From: Desulfobacterales bacterium
GTDB lineage: Bacteria; Desulfobacterota; Desulfobacteria; Desulfobacterales; B30-G6
DNA length: 35,323 nt
Assembly: GCA_029940035.1 (NCBI GenBank)
Contig: JAOZRT010000012.1
Span: 1-35,323, forward strand
Direction of reading: 5' to 3'
Part shown: positions 16,618 to 24,228 of the stretch, piece by piece
How positions within the stretch are numbered: the first letter of the stretch is position 1
How the letters are laid out: each line of letters starts with the position of its first letter
Program-made: the position numbers and the translations under genes
Notes under the pieces: generated by a model
Told to the model about the DNA's origin: nothing
The model's input: only the letters and a program-made list of their open reading frames with translations
Databases searched by the model: none

Positions 16618-18801
16618 TCACATCATCCGGTGAAGGTTGCGCAAACGGGTGGCCAGGCCTCCCAGATCATTTTGGGCGGCCTTGACCAGGTCCTTGAGTG
16701 TAGTCATGCTATTGTTATCAAAGGGTGTGGCCACACCAGCGAATTGAATGTCAAAGGGAATGCCTTTGACCTTGATGGATTGCGATTTCAAGGCCTTTGA
16801 GATCCTTTCAAGGGCAATTTTCGAGCCGGGCCCCTCGGTCATGGGCTGCATTACCATTACCATCTTCAGGCTTAGCCTTCCAACGACATCGGTCTCCCTC
16901 ACGCTGCCAAGCAAAAAAGCCATGAGTGCCTGGACCACATCGTCGGTGGTGACACCCTTTGCATTTCCGGCTTCCTGGGAAACCGCTTTGATGATGGAAA
17001 AAGAAAGCACCGAAAACGGCGTGTCATACCGCAAAGACCGTTTAACCTCGTTTTCGAGCACAAATAGCGAGCTCTGCCGATTGAGGGTGCCCGCCGGCGC
17101 CTTTTTGGCGGGGTCTCCCTGTTGGCGGGTCTCCATGTCCGCCATCATTTCATCATAGATACGGTCAAAATGCTCGTTCTCCATCCCTTTTTCCGACAGC
17201 ACATCCTTGACCTGGTCCAGAATTTCGTTGAATTCCCTTTCGTCATCTGAATAGGACTGCAGCATTTTCAGCACCGAGTCCTTGGTGAGGGCCCGGGCAT
17301 CCTTGTTGCTCACCTGCTTGAACAGCATTCTGGATTTTAGCAGGCGAAGGCTCTCTTCCATACGCTCCGTAAGGCGCTCTTCGAGGTCGCTCAGAACACC
17401 GGCGTCCAGATCGCGCTGCTTTAAATTGTCCACAAGGTCCGACCTGATGCGGGAAAACACGCGCTGGGTGTCTTCGCCATCCGTACTGTCCGCCTCTTCC
17501 AGTTCTCTGGCCGCCAGGTCGGTTCCGATGCGTTCTACGTAGTCGACTAACAGTTCGGACAGAATTTTTTCATCATCCCCCTTCTTCCGGATCTCGGCCG
17601 CCAGACAGATGAGTTCCGCAGCCTGCTCAGGATGGTCCATGATTTCCCGGACCAGGTCCTCCCCGTCCAGGCCGATCTCACTGGCGCCTCTCTCCAGGGC
17701 GCGCGTCAACTCATCGCTCTGAAGTTCCTGTTTGAGTTCCTGCACCAGCAGTAAAAACTCGGAAAGCAGCATACCGGCCGCCAAAAGCGCCTCCTTGGCC
17801 TTGGGCAGGATGCGCCTCAACTCATCCGTTGCCGGCACCAGACGAATGATTATGCCGGCCAGGCGTTTTACGGAGACCGCCCCCTGGTTGTATTCCTGCA
17901 CGATCAACCGGATCAGAACATTGTCCGTAATTTCGTCTGCTTCCTTGCGTATGGCTTCCTCATCTACGTAAAGAATCCCCTTGGCCTTTTGATCTTCAAT
18001 GCCCTTTATCAGTTTATTTTTAAGTTCAAATACGCCCCGGGCAAGGTCGGCCATGTCCAGTTCCGACGGTGTCGCTATGGCTTCATCCACCTCTTGACGG
18101 AAGGCCTGCAATCCCTGCACAAGCGATGCCCCGGGGACGAGGCCCTGTGCTTGGGGATGCTCGACAGCAGCCAGATCAGATTCGATCAGCAGGGTTGACA
18201 GTTCCGTGGTCTCAGCCATCATCTTTTCAATAGAAAAATTCTTACCGACCTCGTCAGAAACGATATTGGCCACCATGATATCGAGGATGCCGCCCAGGTT
18301 TGTATCCTTTCCCGGTGTCTGCTCCCCGCCCAGGAGGTCACGTTTGACAACCTCCTCGTCTTCGGTAATCTTGCGGAAGGTGACATAGTTGATCCGGACA
18401 CTCGTCAGGGATCTGGACTCCAGGGCTTTCTGGATGGCAGCGACGGAGACGTATTGATTGAGATCCGTGATGACTTCAAGAAAAAATGCCAGTTCTTCAC
18501 GGCTCAAATGTTTTTCAAATGATATGGACTCAAGTCCGACTTTCTTTAAATGGGCTGCCATGCGGGAAGTGTTGATGCGGGAGTCGAACGGCTCCTCTTC
18601 CACGAAAAGCTGTTCCTGGTTCATGGAAATGGCCAGGGGGGATATCAGCTTAAGGCCGTCGGTCAAGGCTTCGAAAAAACGGTCGATGGCATTTGCCCCG
18701 GACTTGTGCTGGGCGTTGTACATGGCCACCTGGTTAAAAACCAAATTGAAATTTCTGCCAATATGGTTGGAGAGATCTTTTGTCAGAACGGCTTTATCCA
18801 T
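16618..18801 (-). CDS. Large helical protein with C-terminal degenerate GGDEF-like domain
   Basis: The 727-aa soluble protein has no membrane segment. The N-terminal 140 residues include ISMNQEQLFVEEEPFD and LESISFEKHLSREELAFFLEV, a module resembling helical bundles of signalling proteins. A long acidic, mainly helical middle follows (about 180-560). The last 165 residues read like a GGDEF fold: LNRQSSLFVLENEVKRSLRYDTPFSVLSF, then DVVGRLSLKMVMVMQPM where the GGDEF active-site hairpin should be. The GGDEF motif is absent, so diguanylate cyclase activity is not expected; a sensing or scaffold role is more likely. The Ser/Thr kinase gene lies 71 bp upstream on the same strand, so this may be its substrate or partner. 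The ribosome-binding site AGAGGTGAT is good. The fold assignment is by eye. Confidence 0.7.
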   Translation of the reverse strand: MDKAVLTKDLSNHIGRNFNLVFNQVAMYNAQHKSGANAIDRFFEALTDGLKLISPLAISMNQEQLFVEEEPFDSRINTSRMAAHLKKVGLESISFEKHLSREELAFFLEVITDLNQYVSVAAIQKALESRSLTSVRINYVTFRKITEDEEVVKRDLLGGEQTPGKDTNLGGILDIMVANIVSDEVGKNFSIEKMMAETTELSTLLIESDLAAVEHPQAQGLVPGASLVQGLQAFRQEVDEAIATPSELDMADLARGVFELKNKLIKGIEDQKAKGILYVDEEAIRKEADEITDNVLIRLIVQEYNQGAVSVKRLAGIIIRLVPATDELRRILPKAKEALLAAGMLLSEFLLLVQELKQELQSDELTRALERGASEIGLDGEDLVREIMDHPEQAAELICLAAEIRKKGDDEKILSELLVDYVERIGTDLAARELEEADSTDGEDTQRVFSRIRSDLVDNLKQRDLDAGVLSDLEERLTERMEESLRLLKSRMLFKQVSNKDARALTKDSVLKMLQSYSDDEREFNEILDQVKDVLSEKGMENEHFDRIYDEMMADMETRQQGDPAKKAPAGTLNRQSSLFVLENEVKRSLRYDTPFSVLSFSIIKAVSQEAGNAKGVTTDDVVQALMAFLLGSVRETDVVGRLSLKMVMVMQPMTEGPGSKIALERISKALKSQSIKVKGIPFDIQFAGVATPFDNNSMTTLKDLVKAAQNDLGGLATRLRNLHRMM

Positions 18802-18844
18802 AAATATCGATCACCTCTTATTCATCAATAATTATATTCTTATA

Positions 18845-18866
18845 TGCGACTGACTGTTTCTAATGA
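18845..18866 (+). repeat. 22-bp repeat, copy 1
   Basis: The 22 bases here (beginning TGCGACTGACTG, ending TTTCTAATGA) recur exactly in reverse complement at 30397-30418. This copy lies in the 71-bp gap between the kinase and the 727-aa gene. No matching inverted partner is seen close by. Confidence 0.8.
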
Positions 18867-18872
18867 TATTTC

Positions 18873-19778
18873 TCAATTTCCGGCTTCAGCCAGGTAATGA
18901 CGGCGATACCACTTCAGAGCTTTTGCAAAAGCAGCACAGTCGGCAAATCTGTCTTTCGGATCGTATGCCAGGGCTTTGGCAACAATACGGTCCATATCCT
19001 GATTCAGGGCTGCATTCAACTGGGACGGTGTTTTCTGAAAAATCCCCTGCCTGTTTTTCTGTTTCTGTTTCAAAAGTGAAATGAGCGAATCATATTCAGG
19101 AAGGGGCAGTTGAAACACCATTGCCTGAAACAACAGCGTGCCCACGGCATAAATATCGGCCCGACCATCCACTTCGGATGTGGACACCTGTTCCGGTGGC
19201 ATGTACAACGGGGTGCCCAGAATCATCTCCGCCCCTATTTCATCACCCTTAATCATCTTAGCCGTCCCGAAATCGGAGATCAAGGGCCGCTTGCTGTACT
19301 TTTCGATCAAGATATTGGCAGGCTTGATGTCACGGTGAATGATTCCCTGGCTGTGGGCATAGCCCAACGCATCCAGCACCTGAAGGATGATATTGAAAGT
19401 GGCTTTAAGAGGCAAAATTCTTTTTGAGGGCACAACATGCTTGGCCGCCCTTTCAAGGTATTCTGCCAGGTCATGCCCTTGAACCATCTGCATGCTCATA
19501 TACAGATAGTCACCTCCCTCGCCAACTTCATAAATAGGGATGATATTGGGGTGGGACAAAATGGCGGCCGCCTCGGCTTCCAGTTGGAACCTCTCTGCCG
19601 CCACTGGTGTCATCAGCGACTTCGGTAGAATTTTCAGGGCGATTTTCCGCTTCAAGCTGCGTTGATAGGCTTCAAACACCAGAGCCATACTGCCCCTGCC
19701 GATCTCCTTCAGAACGGTGGCGTTCCCGACATCCCGTCCCACGAGGTGGCTCATATCAATGTCTCTGATGGAAGTCAT
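18873..19778 (-). CDS. Eukaryote-like (Hanks-type) Ser/Thr protein kinase
   Basis: Cytoplasmic protein kinase of 301 aa with a complete catalytic core: Gly loop IGRGSMALVFEA (about residue 27), the ATP-binding Lys in KIALKIL, the catalytic loop IIHRDIKPANILIE (about 150), the metal-binding DFGTAK (about 172) and GTPLYMPPEQ as the P+1 region. There is no transmembrane helix and no PASTA or other sensor domain, so it is essentially a bare kinase domain. I chose ATG 19778 (MTSIRDIDMSHL), 16 codons inside the longest frame, because the upstream extension runs into the divergent promoter region. It probably heads a two-gene operon with the degenerate-GGDEF protein. Confidence 0.92.
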   Translation of the reverse strand: MTSIRDIDMSHLVGRDVGNATVLKEIGRGSMALVFEAYQRSLKRKIALKILPKSLMTPVAAERFQLEAEAAAILSHPNIIPIYEVGEGGDYLYMSMQMVQGHDLAEYLERAAKHVVPSKRILPLKATFNIILQVLDALGYAHSQGIIHRDIKPANILIEKYSKRPLISDFGTAKMIKGDEIGAEMILGTPLYMPPEQVSTSEVDGRADIYAVGTLLFQAMVFQLPLPEYDSLISLLKQKQKNRQGIFQKTPSQLNAALNQDMDRIVAKALAYDPKDRFADCAAFAKALKWYRRHYLAEAGN

Positions 19779-19861
19779 AGTAAGTTTCCCCCATAGTCTC
19801 AATCCATTTTTTTGTAGCACAACCAAATGGATAAACTCAACCGTTTTGAATATTTATGGGT

Positions 19862-19890
19862 TTGCATTAGCGTAGATTTAAGGCTATAAT
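19862..19890 (+). promoter_or_regulatory. Promoter of the phosphoribosyltransferase gene, predicting a leaderless mRNA
   Basis: TTGCAT (19862-19867), a 17-bp spacer and a perfect TATAAT (19885-19890). The start ATG is at 19897, exactly where transcription should begin, and there is no ribosome-binding site. This fits a leaderless transcript. Confidence 0.65.
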
Positions 19891-19896
19891 CGGTCC

Positions 19897-20463
19897 ATGG
19901 ATAATAAAGTATATCTACATGCGCAGGACCTTTTGAATGACTCGTTTGAGCTGGGCCTGCGTATCTACAAAAGCGGATTCTGCCCCAGTTTCATCATCGG
20001 CATATGGCGGGGCGGCACACCCGTTGGAATTGCCGTTCAAGAAATTCTGGACCACATGGGCGTCAAGACGGACCACATCGCCATACGGACCTCATCCTAC
20101 TACGGCATCAACAAAAGGGACAAACATGTCCGGGTGCATGCCTTGGAATATGTCGTTCGGCACACCAACCGGGAGGACGGCCTCCTCATTGTGGATGATG
20201 TTTTTGACAGCGGCAACAGCATCAAAACTATTCTTGAAACATTAAAAATAAAAATGCGCCGCAACCTGCCCAATGATATCCGCATTGCGACAACATGGTT
20301 CAAGCCAGGCAACAATGTCACCGACATCGTTCCGGATTACTATATCCACGAAACCGACAAATGGCTTGTATTCCCCCACGAACTTGACGGGCTCACCCGG
20401 AAGGAGATGTTCGCCAACAAACCCGGCCTCAAAAAAGTTTTCAAGAAAGTCGACCTGTCCTGA
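19897..20463 (+). CDS. Purine-type phosphoribosyltransferase
   Basis: The 188-aa protein should join a nucleobase and PRPP to give a nucleotide (salvage). The PRPP-binding signature LLIVDDVFDSGNSI is at about residues 95-108, and the PPi loop region IIGIWRGGTPVG is at about 33-44. Both are as in type I PRTases of the hypoxanthine/xanthine-guanine group. The C-terminal hood has WLVFPHELDG. The base specificity cannot be read from the sequence. It is divergent from the kinase gene and convergent with the J-domain gene; the 55-bp gap after its stop shows no clear terminator. Confidence 0.85.
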   Translation: MDNKVYLHAQDLLNDSFELGLRIYKSGFCPSFIIGIWRGGTPVGIAVQEILDHMGVKTDHIAIRTSSYYGINKRDKHVRVHALEYVVRHTNREDGLLIVDDVFDSGNSIKTILETLKIKMRRNLPNDIRIATTWFKPGNNVTDIVPDYYIHETDKWLVFPHELDGLTRKEMFANKPGLKKVFKKVDLS

Positions 20464-20518
20464 CCGAGGAAAGCATATCGTTGCAACCGTACCATAAAGC
20501 TCTATGGCAGGCTTTACC

Positions 20519-21250
20519 CTAAGGGGTCTGGAGCGGAGCGGGCTGAACCCATTTGTGCTTTTCACCGTCATAAAACCACTTGTCAGGGAATCCGGACCGC
20601 CGCATGAAGGTGGGCTCATCAGCCCAGGCCATCAGATCCTCATACGCCTTATAAATCCGTCGGAAGGATGCCTCCCCCCCGCCAAAGTCCGGATGATGTT
20701 TCCGGGCTTCACGCCGGAATGCCGATTTGATAACTTTTTTCAATTCCGGCCGATCAAGGTCGGATTTGGTCAGCTTTAAATGCACCAAAGATCTCTTGTT
20801 TCCCTTCAGGGTGGGTATCCGGATCTCGTTCGGCTTCAGGGCCTCCACGGCTGTATTCTTTCTATCCGCTTTCGACAGTACATGCCTGGATGCCAGGTAT
20901 GGTTTCCGGGTTCGCTTCCTTTCCTGCCACCAAGCGTTTCCCAAGTAATTTGACATCTTCGAAAAATCTTCGGCAGGGGTGTTCTCCATTTCCCTGAGAT
21001 ACAGGAAACTGAAAATCCCGGGCTCATTGTAGGGCAGGATATCCAGTACCAGAAGACTGTTCGTGAAATAAAAGGTCGCATACCGGGTGTTGAGGGCTTT
21101 AAGAAGACCGGACCTGACATTCAACTGGTATCTGAGCTGCTGCCTGCAGGAAACAGAACAATAGCGCCGCTTGCCAAATCCCTCTCTTTTGCCGCAGGCG
21201 AGGCAGCCCGGGCTTTCATGCGCACGGTCCAATGGGTGTGTTATTTTCAT
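20519..21250 (-). CDS. Zinc-finger protein with C-terminal J-like domain
   Basis: A 243-aa protein with two recognisable parts. Near the N-terminus CLACGKREGFGKRRYCSVSC (about 14-33) is a Cys4 zinc-binding motif (CX2C...CX3C), resembling zinc fingers of unknown partners. The C-terminal 70 residues look like a J domain: helix II ending in KKVIKSAFRREARKHHPDFG with the HPD tripeptide, then GGEASFRRIYKAYEDLMAWA. HPD is what J proteins use to stimulate DnaK ATPase. I chose ATG 21250 (MKITHPLD); the open frame extends a further 61 codons upstream, so the start is uncertain. The middle region is not recognised. Confidence 0.7.
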   Translation of the reverse strand: MKITHPLDRAHESPGCLACGKREGFGKRRYCSVSCRQQLRYQLNVRSGLLKALNTRYATFYFTNSLLVLDILPYNEPGIFSFLYLREMENTPAEDFSKMSNYLGNAWWQERKRTRKPYLASRHVLSKADRKNTAVEALKPNEIRIPTLKGNKRSLVHLKLTKSDLDRPELKKVIKSAFRREARKHHPDFGGGEASFRRIYKAYEDLMAWADEPTFMRRSGFPDKWFYDGEKHKWVQPAPLQTP

Positions 21251-21431
21251 GATCCTGTCATCACTTCCTGAAGATCCTGTTGAAGCAGCTAAAGTGCTCG
21301 TCAAAAGAGCGTTCCGACTACCGTAAACAACAGGGTGCATATTTTTTTCAAAACGCCATATCAAACCAAAACATACCCTGGGCCCGCCGGGTTGATATTG
21401 ATATTCCTTGAATCTTGCAAGCATATTTATC

Positions 21432-21490
21432 AAATAGCAGGATTATATCCAATACGGATCCCATTTGGTATTGAAAATCCTGCTATTTTT
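21432..21490 (+). terminator. Stem-loop with T tract ahead of the 95-aa gene
   Basis: Perfect 13-base arms AAATAGCAGGATT (21432-21444) and AATCCTGCTATTT (21476-21488) enclose a second stem CAATAC/GTATTG (21450-21455 and 21468-21473), with T-rich sequence after it on the plus strand. It lies in the leader region of the 95-aa gene and far from any upstream plus-strand gene, so it could be an attenuator or the end of a small RNA. Confidence 0.6.
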
Positions 21491-21537
21491 CTTTATGGTG
21501 CTTGGAATGATTATTTGAGACAAGCGAGGTTGCGACC

Positions 21538-21825
21538 ATGGTCCAGACGATAAAAAAATATCTCTTATATGCCGCTTTGATCGGGCTTGTTTACCTGATG
21601 CTCGCCAATCACTACATTTATATGGGCGGAAAAGATTTTCGGGTTTTGAAAAAGGGATCCCTAAACCTGAAATACACCTTTTTCAGCGTGCAGAGCAAAT
21701 CACCGGCATCCATTATAAAAATTGATGACTTGCGATGGGCCGGAATAGGGGAAATCCTGTACGAAGAGGGCATCGTCACAAAGGATGAACAGGTGAGCCT
21801 GGAACAGAAGTTCGAATATGAATAA
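21538..21825 (+). CDS. Small single-span membrane protein of unknown function
   Basis: 95 aa. Residues about 6-28 (KYLLYAALIGLVYLMLANHY) form one hydrophobic segment, then a soluble tail with FRVLKKGSLNLKYTFFSV and a C-terminal acidic end. I recognise no family. The ATG at 21538 has no strong ribosome-binding site (AAGCGAGG about 8-15 bp before it). Codon use is ordinary for the window. It is convergent with the CNBD gene. Confidence 0.6.
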   Translation: MVQTIKKYLLYAALIGLVYLMLANHYIYMGGKDFRVLKKGSLNLKYTFFSVQSKSPASIIKIDDLRWAGIGEILYEEGIVTKDEQVSLEQKFEYE

Positions 21826-21873
21826 CCTGCCGTCAAGCAGCACCAGCCGCCCCTGGCAAATCATGCCCCGCCT

Positions 21874-22332
21874 TTAAAGCACCGCATATCCCCGGGCATA
21901 TTTGGCTATTTTGCTCAGTGCTTCATTCATGCTGTCCAACCGATTGGCCAGAAGTTCTATCAAATAGTTTTTAATATTATCCCGCATGGCCGGATCCAGT
22001 TTGGCAAAAAAGGCATCATCTATCTTAATAGCCAGACTATTCTCGTTGGCAATCACGTTGCTCTGCCTGGCTCTGCGCGTCAAAAAGGATATCTCACCAA
22101 AAGCCGACCCCGCCTTCAGAACGGCCACAGGGCTATCGTACCCCTCTCTGGTCACCTGGGCAGTGCCCCGTACCAGGAGATACAGGGAGGTATAGTGTTC
22201 TCCCTCCTTGATGATGGTGTCCCCCTTGTTAAAGGCCTGCATGGAGTGGTCCATCTTGGCAAACGCCTTTTTTTCTTCTTCAGAAAAATTTTTAAAAAGC
22301 GGAATGTCTTCGATCATTTCGAGTAACGACAT
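21874..22332 (-). CDS. Cyclic nucleotide-binding domain protein
   Basis: 152 aa made almost entirely of one CRP-type beta-roll. FNKGDTIIKEGEHYTSLYLLVRGTAQV is the start of the roll (shown from about residue 35), and AFGEISFLTRRARQSNVIA is the phosphate-binding cassette: FGEISFL followed by RARQSNV, with the conserved Glu and Arg positions. No HTH domain follows, so it is not a CRP-type DNA-binding regulator; the C-terminal helix (NYLIELLANRLDSMNEALSKI) may dimerise or bind a partner. ATG 22332 is preceded by GGAAGGA. It is divergent from the PilT-like gene, whose motor it may help regulate (inference from position). Confidence 0.85.
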   Translation of the reverse strand: MSLLEMIEDIPLFKNFSEEEKKAFAKMDHSMQAFNKGDTIIKEGEHYTSLYLLVRGTAQVTREGYDSPVAVLKAGSAFGEISFLTRRARQSNVIANENSLAIKIDDAFFAKLDPAMRDNIKNYLIELLANRLDSMNEALSKIAKYARGYAVL

Positions 22333-22473
22333 TGCTCTATCCTTCCTTTTTTGCGGCTTATGGGAATTTGTTATCATGTAAACCGAAAAGATTCAAGTGT
22401 TTATATGCATACCCCCTCGTGGTGCAAGGACCGAGGCTATTGATAGGAAAGGAAAAACCAAAATCCAAAGTTG

Positions 22474-22486
22474 GCTGACTGTCAGC
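22474..22486. promoter_or_regulatory. Inverted repeat GCTGAC-T-GTCAGC between divergent CNBD and PilT-like genes
   Basis: Six-base perfect arms with a single central T, in the 303-bp divergent gap (22333-22635). It is operator-like, but I cannot name a regulator. No -35/-10 pair in the gap is convincing and nothing else was seen there. Confidence 0.3.
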
Positions 22487-22635
22487 TGCTGATTGGCCGG
22501 CATTGCAATATTCCCTGAATTGTGATTATAGTTTGCAAATCCTTTGTAGTTGTAGATTCTTAAAATGCTTATCAAATTTCATACAAAATCCGGATAATTG
22601 TCCATTCAATCCAAATATTGCGGAGGAAACCTGAT

Positions 22636-24228
22636 ATGACCAGCCCGCCTCAGAGTACCGGCAAGAAACCCCATGGGAAAAAACGTATCGGAGACGCTTT
22701 TGTTGACAACGGGCTTATCAGCAAAGAACAGCTGCAAAAAGCATTGCAAAAACAAACCCAAAATGGCGGTCATCTGGGATCTATCCTGATTGAAATGAGA
22801 TTCATCACCATTGACAACCTGCTTGATTTTCTGTCCAGGCAGAGCGGATTCCCAGCCGTCAATCTGTATAAGACAAATATCAGCAAAGACCTGCTTGAAC
22901 TGATCCCCACGGAAAAACTTCACAGTTTTCAGGTCCTGCCTATTGCTACTGACGATAACACGCTGACAATGGCCATGATCAATCCCCATGACTTTGAAAC
23001 CGTGAGTGAAATCGGGTTTCTGCTGGGGAAAAAAATAAACCCCGTCATCGTGCCCTCTTTCATGATGGAAGCCGTCAGAAAAGTTCTTCTGGCTGATCCG
23101 GCCGGAGGCCTCAGCGGAAAACTGATCAAAAAAATGGTGGATGCCTCCCAGCAGAAAATCGGTAAAATTACGCCTCTGATAGCCCTGCTCCAATATCTGT
23201 CAAAATCCAAGGCCAATGATCTGCTGCTGACAGCCGGTGCACCGCCGGCCTTGAAAATCAGCAATGAAGTGAAGCGCCTGACCATGCCTCCCCTGACCCC
23301 GGCTGACTGTGAACAATACGCACGGGACCTGTTGTCCGAAGAGGAGTGGGCTGTATTCGAAGAAAAAAATGACTGCGGTATCGCCGTTACCTATCCAAAT
23401 CTGGGCCGTTTCAGGGCCAATGTTTTCAGGCAACGGAACTCGGCTGCCATTGCCTTGCGGAACCTTCCCGAATCCATCCCCTCCCTGAACGATCTCAATC
23501 TTCCCGAGTGGTTGAGGGAATTCGCTCTCAGGCCCCAGGGTCTTATTCTCATCGGGGGACCGGCGGGCCATGGCAAATCCACCACCATGTGTGCCCTGGT
23601 GGACATTATCAACAACAACCGGCGCTGCAACATCCTGACCCTGGAGGATCCGGTCGAGTATCTGCACAAACATAAAATGAGCAACATCAATCAACGCGAA
23701 GTGGGCAGGGATACCGAGTCCTTCAATGAGGGGCTGCGCCATGTGTTCAGACAGGCGCCGGATGTCATCGTCATCGGTGAAATGAGGGACACGGAGAGTA
23801 TGGCCATCGCCATGCGGGCGGCCAGCACCGGCCACCTGGTTTTGAGCACCATTCACGCCAACAATTCGACGTCCATCATAGAGACCATCATCAACAGCTT
23901 CGAGCCCCACCGTCAGAACCTCATCAGAATGATGCTCGCGGACTGTCTGCTGCTTTGCCTGTCCCAACGCTTGCTGCCTCTCAAGGATGGCCAGGGGCGC
24001 GTCCTTGCGCTGGAAAAGCTTATCAACAGCCATCGCATCCGGAATCGTATCCGGGAAGAAAAAACCCACCACATCCGTTCCCAGATGCAGGCCGGCTCTG
24101 AAGACTATGGCTCTCTGGATGTTGCCCTTGCCAACCTCTATAAAAAAGGCTCCGTCAAATTGGAAGACGCGGCCAAATTTGCCGATGACGATCTGTTTTT
24201 CAGGGAAGTTGCCACGGGGAAGAAGTAA
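22636..24228 (+). CDS. PilT-like secretion/twitching ATPase with N-terminal MshEN domain
   Basis: AAA-type hexameric ATPase related to type IV pilus motors, acting at the inner membrane. Residues 17-69 contain two repeats of the MshEN pattern: RIGDAFVDNGLI followed by SKEQLQKALQKQ, and HLGSILIEMRFI followed by TIDNLLDFLSRQ. The first repeat fits the c-di-GMP-binding consensus fully; the second has His for Arg and Arg for Gly. The ATPase half shows Walker A GPAGHGKST (about 308), Asp box EDPVEYL, Walker B VIVIGEMRD and His box TGHLVLSTIH. The C-terminal part (LLPLKDGQGRVLALEKLI, then SLDVALANLYKKGSV) follows PilT/PilU rather than PilB, and there is no Cys4 zinc motif. ATG 22636 follows GGAGGAAA. 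No pilin or pilus assembly gene is adjacent. Confidence 0.85.
   Translation: MTSPPQSTGKKPHGKKRIGDAFVDNGLISKEQLQKALQKQTQNGGHLGSILIEMRFITIDNLLDFLSRQSGFPAVNLYKTNISKDLLELIPTEKLHSFQVLPIATDDNTLTMAMINPHDFETVSEIGFLLGKKINPVIVPSFMMEAVRKVLLADPAGGLSGKLIKKMVDASQQKIGKITPLIALLQYLSKSKANDLLLTAGAPPALKISNEVKRLTMPPLTPADCEQYARDLLSEEEWAVFEEKNDCGIAVTYPNLGRFRANVFRQRNSAAIALRNLPESIPSLNDLNLPEWLREFALRPQGLILIGGPAGHGKSTTMCALVDIINNNRRCNILTLEDPVEYLHKHKMSNINQREVGRDTESFNEGLRHVFRQAPDVIVIGEMRDTESMAIAMRAASTGHLVLSTIHANNSTSIIETIINSFEPHRQNLIRMMLADCLLLCLSQRLLPLKDGQGRVLALEKLINSHRIRNRIREEKTHHIRSQMQAGSEDYGSLDVALANLYKKGSVKLEDAAKFADDDLFFREVATGKK

Noticed and set aside
22471-22504. Sigma-54-like GG/GC pairs before the PilT-like gene
   Set aside because: One pair has the wrong spacing (8 instead of 10) and the other lacks the TTGCA context; not convincing.
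22618-22635. TTG start six codons upstream for the PilT-like gene
   Set aside because: The ATG at 22636 has GGAGGAAA at proper distance, and the TTG extension would contain that ribosome-binding site.
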